Translations under genes and position numbers: made by a program
The notes under the pieces: model-generated
Seen by the model: the letters and a program-made list of their open reading frames with translations, nothing else
The model's database searches: none
Told to the model about the DNA's origin: nothing
Shown here: one piece after another, positions 6,483 to 13,081 of the stretch
Numbering within the stretch: the stretch's first letter is position 1
Layout of the letters: every line of letters starts with the position of its first letter
From: Desulfobacteraceae bacterium
GTDB taxonomy: Bacteria; Desulfobacterota; Desulfobacteria; Desulfobacterales; JAABSP01
NCBI GenBank assembly: GCA_011390035.1
Contig: JAABTE010000040.1
Span: forward strand, 1-13,081
Length of the DNA: 13,081 bases
Direction: 5' to 3'

Positions 6483-7728
6483 CCCGGACTTCAGCCGTTC
6501 GGGTCGTCTCCGGCAGCAGGATGGTGAAGGTGGCCCCGGCGCCGGGACGGCTCCGGACCCGGATGTGGCCCTTGTTGCTCTTGATGATGCCGTAAACCGT
6601 TGAAAGCCCCAGGCCGGTGCCCTTTCCCTTCTGCTTGGTGGTGAAAAAGGGCTCGAACAGGCGGGCCTGGGTGCGGGCGTCCATGCCGGCGCCGGAGTCA
6701 CGCACCTGCAGGAACACATATCGGCGGTCGTTTTTTCCCGATTCGGGGATGTCTGCGATCATGCCGCCGGTGCGCACCCGAACGCGCCCACTTCCCGCTC
6801 CGATGGCGTCCCTGGCGTTTACCATCAGGTTCATGAGTACCTGTTCCATCTGGCCCGGGTCGGCCATCACGCGGCCGATGGACGGGTCCAGGCGTGTTTC
6901 CAGCGCGATGGACCGGCCGAGTACCTGGCGGAACATGTCCGCCATGTCCGTCACCAGCCGGTTCAGGTTCAGCAGGGTGGGGTGGGGCGTTTGTCTTCTG
7001 GAAAAGGCGAGCAACTGGCTGATCAGGCCGGTGGCGCGGCGCACCGCCTCGACGATCTGGCGGGCGTATTCGGCAAGGTCGGGGGCGTCGGCCAGCTTCA
7101 GGGTCAGCAGCTCGGCGTATCCCTTAACGGCGGTCATCATGTTGTTGAAATCATGGGCCACGGACGCGGCCAGTCGGCCCACCGCCTCCATCTTCTGGGC
7201 CTGGCGGAACTGGGCCTCCATCTCCCGGCGCTGGGTGTGATCCGAGAGGAAACCGTAAATCCGGGTCAAGCGGCCTTCAGCGTCGAACCGGCCCTCGGCG
7301 TTGATCTGCACCCACAGGGGCCGTCCGTCCCGGTGGCGCATGGGCATCTCGTGGTGGGTCAGGAGCCTTTTTTCCCGGAGCAGGCCGAGGAACCGATCCC
7401 GGTCCGCCGGGGCCAGATACAGGTCGATCAGCGAGATCCGGCGAGCCTCTGCCGGGGATTCGAACCCGAAGGTCCGGGCAAAGGCCGGGTTGCAGTCCAG
7501 CAGGGCGCCGTCCGCGTCGGAGACGAAATGGCCGGCCGGGCTGTTTTCGAACAGGCGCCGATACCGGGCCTCGCTGCGCTCCAGCTCCGCCAGCCGCTCC
7601 TGGAGCTGGGGGTAATGGCTCTTGCGGATGGAATGCTCTCCGAGGCCGATGAGCCGCTGGCGCAGATTGTCGGGATCGGGGGGGGCCAGAGGAGCGGGCG
7701 GGGGGCCATCCTCAGAGGGCTTCTTCAT
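6469..7728 (-). CDS. PAS sensor histidine kinase, NtrB type
   Basis: This 419-residue kinase has no membrane segment. A Pro-rich start and short coiled coil are followed by a PAS domain (about residues 53-170, FENSPAGHFVSDADGALLDC). The dimerisation/phospho-acceptor domain has H192 in AASVAHDFNNMMTAVKGY. The ATPase domain has an N box (NLMVNARDAI), G1 (DSGAGMD), F box (FEPFFTTK) and G2 (GKGTGLGLSTVYGI). HDFNN is typical of NtrB-like kinases that act on response regulators in the cytoplasm. The start codon lies inside the end of the dehydrogenase gene, a 17-nt overlap in another frame, with GAGG 6 nt upstream. The two are thus translationally coupled. It is the last gene of the minus-strand cluster and has no dedicated regulator next to it. 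The PAS ligand is unknown. Confidence 0.93.
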   Translation of the reverse strand: MKKPSEDGPPPAPLAPPDPDNLRQRLIGLGEHSIRKSHYPQLQERLAELERSEARYRRLFENSPAGHFVSDADGALLDCNPAFARTFGFESPAEARRISLIDLYLAPADRDRFLGLLREKRLLTHHEMPMRHRDGRPLWVQINAEGRFDAEGRLTRIYGFLSDHTQRREMEAQFRQAQKMEAVGRLAASVAHDFNNMMTAVKGYAELLTLKLADAPDLAEYARQIVEAVRRATGLISQLLAFSRRQTPHPTLLNLNRLVTDMADMFRQVLGRSIALETRLDPSIGRVMADPGQMEQVLMNLMVNARDAIGAGSGRVRVRTGGMIADIPESGKNDRRYVFLQVRDSGAGMDARTQARLFEPFFTTKQKGKGTGLGLSTVYGIIKSNKGHIRVRSRPGAGATFTILLPETTRTAEVRAKNR

Positions 7729-8878
7729 AGATGACCTCGATGTCCCGGAGGTTCGGCCGTCGCGGGTTGGTCACCATGCAGGGGTCCTTGATGGCCTTTT
7801 TTCCGAGCATGTGAATGTCATCCGGACGGACGCCCAGGTCCCCCAGGCGCCGGTCGATGCCCGCGGACCGGCGCAGATCGGCGACGGCCTGAAGAATTGC
7901 CCGGGCCCGGCTGGACTGGGCCATCCCCCTCAGATCCAGGCCCATGGCCTCGCCGATGCGGGCGTAGCGATCCGCCGCGGCGGGAAAGTTGTAGGCGATC
8001 ACATGGCCCAGCAAAATGGCGTTGCACTCGCCGTGGGGCAGATCCAGAAAGCCGCCCAGGCTGTGGGCCATGGCGTGGACCGCGCCAAGAATGGCGTTTG
8101 AAAAGGCCAGCCCCGCCTCCAGGCTGCCCAGCATGATGCGGCCGCGCAGTTCCAGGTCGTCCGGCCGGGCCAGGCAGTCTGTCAGGTTGCCGCAGATGAG
8201 GCGGATGGCCTCAAGGGCGTGCAGGTCCGTCACCGGCGAGCTTGCGTTGGAGACGAAGGCCTCGATGGCGTGGGTGAGCGCGTCCAGGCCGGTGCAGGCG
8301 GTCAGGTGGGCGTCCATGGAGGCGAGGGTGACAGGGTCCACAAGGGCCACGTCGGGCACCACCGACTTGCTCACGATGGCGATCTTCACCCGCTCCCGGG
8401 CATCCGTGATGATGGCGAACTGGGAGACATCCGCGGAGGTGCCGGCGGTGGTGGGAACGCAGATTAGCGGCGGGCCGGGAACCGGCACCCGATCCACCCC
8501 CTCGAACTCGAGGATATGCCGCCCCGTGGTGCTGACGATGCCGATGCCCTTTGCGCAGTCCATGGGGCTGCCGCCGCCCACGGCCACGATGGCGTTGCAG
8601 CCCTCCGATAGATAGATCTCGGCGCCGCGCATCACTGCTTCGGCCCGGGGGTTCGGCGTGAGATCGGAAAAAAGGACATGGGGGATGCCGCACTCTTGCA
8701 GGCTCTCGATCACGTCGCCGGCCCATCCGGCGGCCATCACGCCCGGATCAGTGACCACCAGTGCCTTGCGTGCGCCGAGGTTGGCGGCGTATCGGCCGGC
8801 CAGGTTTCGTGCGCCGTTGCCGAAGATGAATTCCGGGGCGACGAATTTTCTCAGCTCGGTAAAAGGCGTTTCGGGCAT
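7712..8878 (-). CDS. Iron-containing alcohol dehydrogenase (group III)
   Basis: This 388-residue protein has the normal length for Fe-dependent alcohol dehydrogenases (FucO/AdhB/1,3-propanediol dehydrogenase group). The N-terminal nucleotide-binding half contains VVTDPGVMAAGW and the GGGSPMDCAKG loop (GGG 101-103, S104), then CVPTTAGTSADVSQFAII. The C-terminal helical half carries the metal ligands D199 and H203 (GLDALTHAIEAFVS), H268 and H282 (HAMAHSLGGFLDLPHGECNA), matching D196/H200/H263/H277 of FucO. It should interconvert an alcohol and aldehyde with NAD(P)H; the substrate is not evident. The start is supported by GAGGA 7 nt upstream. Its 98-bp upstream gap is mostly three 26-bp repeats. 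The 3' end overlaps the following kinase gene by 17 nt, suggesting co-regulation or sensing linked to its metabolism. Confidence 0.95.
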   Translation of the reverse strand: MPETPFTELRKFVAPEFIFGNGARNLAGRYAANLGARKALVVTDPGVMAAGWAGDVIESLQECGIPHVLFSDLTPNPRAEAVMRGAEIYLSEGCNAIVAVGGGSPMDCAKGIGIVSTTGRHILEFEGVDRVPVPGPPLICVPTTAGTSADVSQFAIITDARERVKIAIVSKSVVPDVALVDPVTLASMDAHLTACTGLDALTHAIEAFVSNASSPVTDLHALEAIRLICGNLTDCLARPDDLELRGRIMLGSLEAGLAFSNAILGAVHAMAHSLGGFLDLPHGECNAILLGHVIAYNFPAAADRYARIGEAMGLDLRGMAQSSRARAILQAVADLRRSAGIDRRLGDLGVRPDDIHMLGKKAIKDPCMVTNPRRPNLRDIEVIYEEAL

Positions 8879-8891
8879 GTGCCTGTCCTCA

Positions 8892-8969
8892 TGATGTTTA
8901 CCATAGAGTATTTATCCTGATGTTTACCATAGAGTATTCATCCTGATGTTTACCATAGCGTATTCATCG
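8892..8969. repeat. Three 26-bp AT-rich tandem repeats before the dehydrogenase gene
   Basis: Three direct copies with no gaps (8892-8917, 8918-8943, 8944-8969) begin TGATGTTTACCATAG and end ATTYATCS. Copy 1 and copy 2 differ at one base, copy 2 and copy 3 at two. The unit is about 35 % G+C in surroundings of about 65 %. The array ends 13 nt from the dehydrogenase start and begins 7 nt after the hybrid-kinase stop (minus-strand order), filling most of the 98-bp gap. Spacing near 2.5 DNA turns could suit a repeated protein-binding site; a length-variable array is equally possible. Each unit contains TATGGT on the minus strand, a partial -10 match, but no -35 box was found. Confidence 0.95.
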
Positions 8970-8976
8970 GGTTTTC

Positions 8977-10200
8977 TCAATCGTTTTTCCCACGGTGCGC
9001 CGCTTCCAACGCCTGGGCGTCCGCCGGCGGCAGAATGGCGGAAAAACAAAAGACGCTGCCTCCGCCGGGGGCGGGGGTCAGGGTCAGCTCTCCGCCCATC
9101 ATCCGGGCAAGCTGGCGGCTGATGGACAGGCCAAGACCTGCGCCCTCCGGTTGTGCGCCGTTCTCCCGCACCTGGTGAAAGGGGTCAAAGATGCGATCCC
9201 GATGATCTTCCGGCACACCGATGCCGGTGTCTGACACGGTGAAGATGACGCGGTCCCTTTCCGGGGCCGCGGCAAGGGTCACGCGGCCCGATGGGGTGAG
9301 CTTGAAGGCGTTGCTCAGAAGGTTCAACAGGATCTGGCGCAGCCGGCGGGCGTCGCCGATCACCCGGGGGGGCAGATCCGGCGAGGGGGCCAGGGAGAAC
9401 GCGATGTCTTTTTCCGAGGCCCGGAGGCGGTGGATGTCGGCCAGTGTGTTCAGCAGGCCGATCAGGTGGAAGGGGGCCGGGCTCAGGGTCAGTCGGCCGG
9501 CCTCGATGCGGGCCAGGTCCAGGATGTCTTCCATGAGGGCCAGCAGGTGGTCGCCGCTCTGGCGGATGACGGACGCCTGGTTGCGACGCGCCTCGGGAAG
9601 GCCGGAGCGCTCCAGAAGCCGGGCGTTGCCGAGGATGACGTTGATCGGGGCGCGCAGCTCTTGGCTCATAAGGGCCAGAAAGTCGCTCTTGGCCCGGCTG
9701 GCGGCGTCTGCTGCGTGGCGGGCCTCGATGAGCGCGTCTTCCATGCGGCGCCGCTCCTGGATCTCCGCTTCGAGCTGCCGGTTCTTTTCCGCCAGGAGCC
9801 TTTCCATACGGTGCTTGTGAAGGGCGATCTCAAGGGTTGCCTTCAGCTCTTCTTCCCGGAAGGGCTTCAGCAGGTAGGCCAGCGGACCGATGTTCCGGGC
9901 CCGCTTGAGCAGGGCGTCGTCGGCGTAGGCGGTGATGAAGATGACCGGGATGTCGTACTGGGAGACCAGCACGCCTGCGGTGTCCACGCCGTCCAGGGCG
10001 CCGGGCAGCTTGATGTCCATCAGGGCAAGATCCGGCGGCTGGCGCCGGGCCAGCTCGATGGCCAGCTCGCCGGTGGCCGCCCGCATGGCCCGGTGGCCGA
10101 GGGCCGAGAGCATGTCCTCGATGTCCATGGCGATCATCGGCTCGTCCTCCACCACCAGGATGGTCTTTTCGCTCCGTTCCCGCATGGCCGGCGGCTCCAT
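8977..10200 (-). CDS. Receiver-histidine kinase hybrid with Gln in place of the phospho-acceptor His
   Basis: This 407-residue protein has an N-terminal receiver domain (about residues 12-125) with acidic pocket E18/D19, phospho-acceptor D62 (LMDIKLPG), T90 and K112 (LLKPF). A coiled coil follows (about 128-170), then a HisKA-like dimerisation domain and an ATPase domain. The H box should read MSHELRTPLN; here it is MSQELRAPINVILG, with Q180 encoded by CAA, so the normal phosphorylation site is absent. N box (LLNLLSNAFKLTP), G1 (DTGIGVPED), F box (FDPFHQV) and G2 (GAGLGLSISRQLARMMGG) look intact. It may be a pseudokinase or ATP-dependent scaffold switched by its receiver. The start lies 2 nt after the HisKA_2 kinase stop, with GGAG upstream. 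Its receiver resembles those that often pair with HisKA_2 kinases, so that kinase is the likely donor (inference). Confidence 0.9.
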   Translation of the reverse strand: MEPPAMRERSEKTILVVEDEPMIAMDIEDMLSALGHRAMRAATGELAIELARRQPPDLALMDIKLPGALDGVDTAGVLVSQYDIPVIFITAYADDALLKRARNIGPLAYLLKPFREEELKATLEIALHKHRMERLLAEKNRQLEAEIQERRRMEDALIEARHAADAASRAKSDFLALMSQELRAPINVILGNARLLERSGLPEARRNQASVIRQSGDHLLALMEDILDLARIEAGRLTLSPAPFHLIGLLNTLADIHRLRASEKDIAFSLAPSPDLPPRVIGDARRLRQILLNLLSNAFKLTPSGRVTLAAAPERDRVIFTVSDTGIGVPEDHRDRIFDPFHQVRENGAQPEGAGLGLSISRQLARMMGGELTLTPAPGGGSVFCFSAILPPADAQALEAAHRGKND

Positions 10201-10202
10201 CT

Positions 10203-11573
10203 TCAGCTCCCGGCTTCCGCCATCCGTATAACGAATCCGCAGCCCGGGCCCTGCTCGGCCTCCAGTGGCCCGCCAAGCTGATGGATCGCCATCTCCCGGA
10301 CCATGCGCAGGCCCACGCCGCCGCCGGCGCTCGGGTCCAGATCGTCGGGCAGGCCCACGCCGTTGTCATGGTAGCGCAGGGCCACGCCCGCCGGCGGGGT
10401 TTTTTTCAGGCTCAGGCTTATGAGCGGCTCGGCCGCGGCAGCATCCGCATCGCCGGCCCGGGCCGCCGGAAAGGCGTGCTTGCAGGTGTTGGTGATCAGC
10501 TCGTTTATCACCATGCCCATGGGGATGGCGAAGCGGATGGGCATCCAGACCCGGTCGATCTCAAGATCGAACCGTATCCGCCGGTGGCCGGGGGCGAAAA
10601 GCCGGCGCAGGGCGTTGACGATCCGCTCTATGTATTCGGCCGGGTTGAAGCAGTCCAGGGTGGCAGTCTCATACAGGATCTCGTGGACGATGGCCATGGA
10701 CTGGATGCGGTTCTGTGTGTCGGAAAAGATCTCAGCGGAGCCTGGGTCGTTGAACTTGCGGGACTGGAGACGCAGCAGGCTGGTCATCATCTGAAGGTTG
10801 TTTTTCACCCGGTGGTGGATCTCCTTGAGCAGGGCCTCCTTTTCCCGCAGGCTCTCCCGGAGCTTTTCCTGGGCGTGCCGGCGCTCGTCCACCTCGCCGC
10901 GCAACCGCTCGTTGGCGGAGGCAAGGTCCCGGGTGCGGACGCGCACCTTGTCCTCGAGGGATTCGGTCAGCTCCCGCAGCAGGGTCTCGTCGCGCTTTTT
11001 CCGGGTGATGTCCAGCAGCGAGCATAGGATCAGCCTATCGCCCTCCTCGGGGTGATCGATGCGGTGCAGGTCCATCCGCGCCCAGAAGTTGTGGCCCTGC
11101 TTCACCCGGAACTGGACCTCCGTGTTCTGGGGGGCGCGTTCTTCCCGGAGGCGCTTGAAGCAGGCATTGTACTCCATGAACCGGTCGTGGGGCACGAAGG
11201 ACTGGAGGCGCTGGCCGATGAGTACCGGCTTTTCCAGCCCGAAATAGGCCGCGGCCATGTTGTTGATCTTTCGGATGAGGCCATCCTCCGACAACACCAG
11301 GTAGCCCACCGGCGCCTGGGAAAAGATGCTCTCCAGATAGGTCTGGGCCGTCTCCAGCCGGTCCCGCACCTGCTGAAGCTCCTCGTTTTGCAGCTCCAGC
11401 TCGATCTGGTAGATGTTGAGTTCCTCGAACAGCTTTTTTACGTCGTGCCGATCCGGATGGAAGTCCTCCGCCCCCACCGCCTCCAGAATGCGCCGGGCCT
11501 GGCGCCGGAGAATCTCGAAGCGATGGGACTGGTCTCCCTGGGCTTTTTCGCCGGTCGCGCCCGTGTTTTCCAT
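10203..11573 (-). CDS. PAS sensor histidine kinase, HisKA_2/HWE-like type
   Basis: This 456-residue cytoplasmic kinase has a helical N-terminal segment with the common pre-PAS motif YQIELELQNEELQQVRDRLE. A PAS domain follows (about residues 80-190, SQAPVGYLVLSEDGLIRKIN), then a coiled coil (about 200-245). The HisKA_2 phospho-acceptor helix reads KEIHHRVKNNLQMMTSLLRL; H254 is the probable phosphorylated residue. The ATPase domain has an N box (MVINELITNTCKHAFP), G1 (DNGVGLPDDLD) and GGGVGLRMVREMA. The start at 11573 is chosen because AAGGAGG lies 8 nt upstream; an in-frame upstream ATG would put that site inside the gene. It follows the single-domain regulator by 28 nt and precedes the receiver hybrid by 2 nt. 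The stimulus is unknown. Confidence 0.93.
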   Translation of the reverse strand: MENTGATGEKAQGDQSHRFEILRRQARRILEAVGAEDFHPDRHDVKKLFEELNIYQIELELQNEELQQVRDRLETAQTYLESIFSQAPVGYLVLSEDGLIRKINNMAAAYFGLEKPVLIGQRLQSFVPHDRFMEYNACFKRLREERAPQNTEVQFRVKQGHNFWARMDLHRIDHPEEGDRLILCSLLDITRKKRDETLLRELTESLEDKVRVRTRDLASANERLRGEVDERRHAQEKLRESLREKEALLKEIHHRVKNNLQMMTSLLRLQSRKFNDPGSAEIFSDTQNRIQSMAIVHEILYETATLDCFNPAEYIERIVNALRRLFAPGHRRIRFDLEIDRVWMPIRFAIPMGMVINELITNTCKHAFPAARAGDADAAAAEPLISLSLKKTPPAGVALRYHDNGVGLPDDLDPSAGGGVGLRMVREMAIHQLGGPLEAEQGPGCGFVIRMAEAGS

Positions 11574-11581
11574 CTGTTTCG

Positions 11582-11588
11582 CCTCCTT
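11582..11588 (-). promoter_or_regulatory. Ribosome binding site deciding the HisKA_2 kinase start
   Basis: AAGGAGG on the minus strand lies 8 nt before the ATG at 11573. It fits a start at MENTGATG and argues against the longer in-frame start at 11597. Confidence 0.85.
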
Positions 11589-11601
11589 TTTTATCACGGC
11601 T

Positions 11602-12051
11602 TCAGGCGATCACCGGCAGGCTTGCCAGGCGGAGCCAGTAGCCGACGATCTGTTCCACCGCCGTTGCAAGGCCATTGTGGTTCAGCCGCTTGCGCACATA
11701 GCAGTTACCCCCCGCGGCATAGCACTGGTCGATATCCTCCCGCCGGTCCGATCCGCTCAGGATGATCACCGGCAGCGACCGCAGGGCCGCGTCTGCCTTG
11801 ATGATCCGCAGCACCTCGTGGCCCTCGGTTCCGGGCAGGTTCAGATCCAGCAGGGCCACCCCCGGCCGGGGGGCAGATGCCGGATCGGCGTAGCCGTTTC
11901 GGCGGTACAGGTAGTCCAGGGCCTCGTCGCCGTCCCGGCAGCGCCGGATTACGAGGTCCGGGGCGGCGCGGTTCAGCGCGCGCCGTATCAGGAAAAAATC
12001 GGCGTCGTTGTCCTCCACGATCAGAATGTTGTTTTCGCTCGGCAGCGTCAT
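11602..12051 (-). CDS. Single-domain response regulator, Rcp1/CheY-like
   Basis: This 149-residue protein is only a receiver domain: acidic pair E13/D14 (ILIVEDNDADFFLIRRAL), phospho-acceptor D69 (ALLDLNLPGTEGHEVLRIIK), S99 in the switch position (VIILSGSDRREDI) and K121 (NCYVRKRLN). The pattern DLNLPG...GGNCYV is that of Rcp-type regulators, which often pair with phytochrome-like kinases of the SHDLREPLR class, the class encoded just upstream. The usual KP after the last strand is KR here. It has no output domain, so it must pass phosphate on or act by protein contact. Its ATG overlaps the upstream kinase stop (ATGA), with a GGAGGGGGAG ribosome site. A longer open frame upstream only reads through the kinase gene in another frame and is not used. 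Confidence 0.92.
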   Translation of the reverse strand: MTLPSENNILIVEDNDADFFLIRRALNRAAPDLVIRRCRDGDEALDYLYRRNGYADPASAPRPGVALLDLNLPGTEGHEVLRIIKADAALRSLPVIILSGSDRREDIDQCYAAGGNCYVRKRLNHNGLATAVEQIVGYWLRLASLPVIA

Positions 12052-13081
12052 GATCGCTCCCCCTCCAGAGTGAAATAAAAGGTTGCGCCCTTGTCCGGTT
12101 CCGAGGTGATCCAGATCCGGCCTCCGTGGCGCTCGATGATCTTTTTGACAATGGTCAGGCCCACTCCGGTGCCGTCGCCGAACCGTTCCGGGTGGTGAAG
12201 CCGCTTGAACAGCCTGAAGACCTTGTCGAAGTGGACCGGCTTTATGCCGATGCCGTTGTCCCTCACATAAAACACGGGCGGCCCCGACGGCGCGGCCGCC
12301 GATTCTCCGGTCTCCCACCCCGCGTCGTCCGGCCTCGCGCCGTCCGGGTAAGCGCCCACCGTCACCCGTTTTTCTGGTTTGTCATTATAGCGGATGGCGT
12401 TGGCGATCAGGTTCTGGAACACCTCCACCATCCGGTTCGCGTCGCACCGGGCAGGGGGCAGGGGACCATCCACCGTCAAGCGGACGCCGTTTTCCGAGAT
12501 CAGGTGCGCGAGGTTTTCCATGGCCGTTTTCACCACAGCGGCCATGTCGGTTTCGGCCAGGTCCAGCCGGGCCCGGCCAAGGCGGGAGAACTGGAGGATG
12601 GCCGATATCTGCTCGTTCATCCGCCGGCTGAGCAGGGACAGGTGGGCCAGCATGAACCGGCCGTCCGCGTCAAAGCCCCCGGCGTAGTTGTCCCGCAGCA
12701 GGTTGGCGAAGTTGTGGATGCCCCGGAGCGGCTCCCTCAGGTCGTGGGATACCACATAGGCAAAATCCTCCAGCTCCCGGTTGCTCCGGGTCAGATCAGC
12801 GTTGCGCCGGGCCAGCATCGCCTCGGAAGTCTTGATTTCCTCATATGCCCGTCGCAGCTCCAGGGTCCGCTCGGCCACCCGGTCCTCCAGCTCGTCCCGG
12901 GCCTTGCCCAGGGCCTCCTTTTCCTGGTCCAGCTTACGGTACAGGATCTTCTGGGGCCGGATCAGGGCCGTTTCGATGATGGCCTTGTAGATGCAGTAAA
13001 AGGAGATCAGTTGCAGGTAATGGCCGATCATGTTAGACAGGTCATAGACGCTCACATAAAAGATGAACGCGATCCGGGCCC
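12048..13081 (-). CDS. MASE3-type membrane sensor histidine kinase, 5' partial
   Basis: The frame is open at the window edge, so the N-terminus is missing. The first visible segment (RIAFIFYVSVYDLSNMIGHY, then LQLISFYCIYKAIIETALIR) is hydrophobic. It strongly resembles the end of a MASE3 membrane sensor domain, so the GTG at 13053-13055 is not taken as the start. A long coiled coil follows, then the phospho-acceptor helix FAYVVSHDLREPLRGIHNFA with its His codon at 12744-12746. The ATPase domain has an N box (VFQNLIANAIRYND), G1 (VRDNGIGIKP), F box (FRLFKRLH) and G2 (GDGTGVGLTIVKKIIERHGG). An Ala/Pro/Gly-rich insert precedes G1. It should anchor signalling at the inner membrane; the MASE3 ligand is unknown. 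Its stop overlaps the start of the single-domain regulator by 4 nt, making that its likely partner. Confidence 0.92.
   Translation of the reverse strand, partial: ARIAFIFYVSVYDLSNMIGHYLQLISFYCIYKAIIETALIRPQKILYRKLDQEKEALGKARDELEDRVAERTLELRRAYEEIKTSEAMLARRNADLTRSNRELEDFAYVVSHDLREPLRGIHNFANLLRDNYAGGFDADGRFMLAHLSLLSRRMNEQISAILQFSRLGRARLDLAETDMAAVVKTAMENLAHLISENGVRLTVDGPLPPARCDANRMVEVFQNLIANAIRYNDKPEKRVTVGAYPDGARPDDAGWETGESAAAPSGPPVFYVRDNGIGIKPVHFDKVFRLFKRLHHPERFGDGTGVGLTIVKKIIERHGGRIWITSEPDKGATFYFTLEGERS

Noticed and set aside
8892..8969. 26-bp repeats considered as a CRISPR array
   Set aside because: The copies are directly adjacent with no spacers, and no cas genes are present.
9430..10281. 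Plus-strand open frame across the hybrid kinase
   Set aside because: Shadow of a clear receiver-kinase gene; it crosses the gene boundary and has no recognisable motif.
12052..12318. N-terminal extension of the single-domain regulator into the MASE3 kinase gene
   Set aside because: The extension only reads the kinase sequence in another frame. The ATG at 12051 has a good ribosome site and an ATGA overlap, and gives a normal receiver length.
13053..13055. GTG considered as the start of the MASE3 kinase
   Set aside because: The frame continues upstream to the window edge with hydrophobic residues fitting the membrane sensor domain, so the true start is outside.

Overview
The window is a GC-rich (roughly 60-65 %) bacterial chromosome segment with tightly packed genes, ATGA-type overlaps and AAGGAGG ribosome binding sites. 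The gene mix is an ABC amino-acid-type importer, an E. coli-type PurB, a YajD-like HNH protein, an Fe-dependent alcohol dehydrogenase and a dense run of PAS, HisKA_2 and MASE3 sensor kinases. This suggests a Gram-negative, environmental, signalling-rich proteobacterium, most likely a Desulfobacterota (sulfate-reducer-like) genome. That assignment is inferred from gene content and style, not from a marker gene.

Plus strand, 1-4425. The window opens inside a DMT/EamA membrane transporter, which overlaps by 4 nt the first permease of a polar amino acid-type ABC importer. A predicted sigma70 promoter and a 39-bp run of three perfect 13-bp tandem repeats precede the periplasmic solute-binding protein gene. 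A short gap that can fold into a two-stem hairpin separates it from the second permease. No ATPase gene for this importer lies in the window. A secreted NlpC/P60 peptidase follows.

Centre, 4466-6482. A YajD-like HNH protein (minus strand) and purB (adenylosuccinate lyase, plus strand) diverge from a shared 268-bp regulatory gap. The purB 3' end overlaps the convergent kinase gene by 14 nt.

Minus strand, 13081-6469. Six genes read in this order: MASE3 histidine kinase (5' end outside the window), single-domain response regulator, PAS-HisKA_2 kinase, receiver-kinase hybrid, Fe-type alcohol dehydrogenase, PAS kinase of NtrB type. Spacing and domain types suggest two kinase/receiver pairs: MASE3 kinase with the Rcp-like regulator, and HisKA_2 kinase with the receiver hybrid. 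A third kinase is translationally coupled to the dehydrogenase. No DNA-binding or other effector output domain is present. The hybrid has glutamine in place of the phospho-accepting histidine although its ATP-binding motifs look intact, so it may be a degenerate kinase that works through its receiver. Three 26-bp AT-rich tandem repeats fill most of the 98-bp gap before the dehydrogenase gene.

The most notable points are the H-to-Q hybrid kinase, the effector-less signalling cluster joined to a dehydrogenase, and the two tandem-repeat arrays placed directly before start codons. No tRNA, rRNA, CRISPR array or insertion sequence was recognised.
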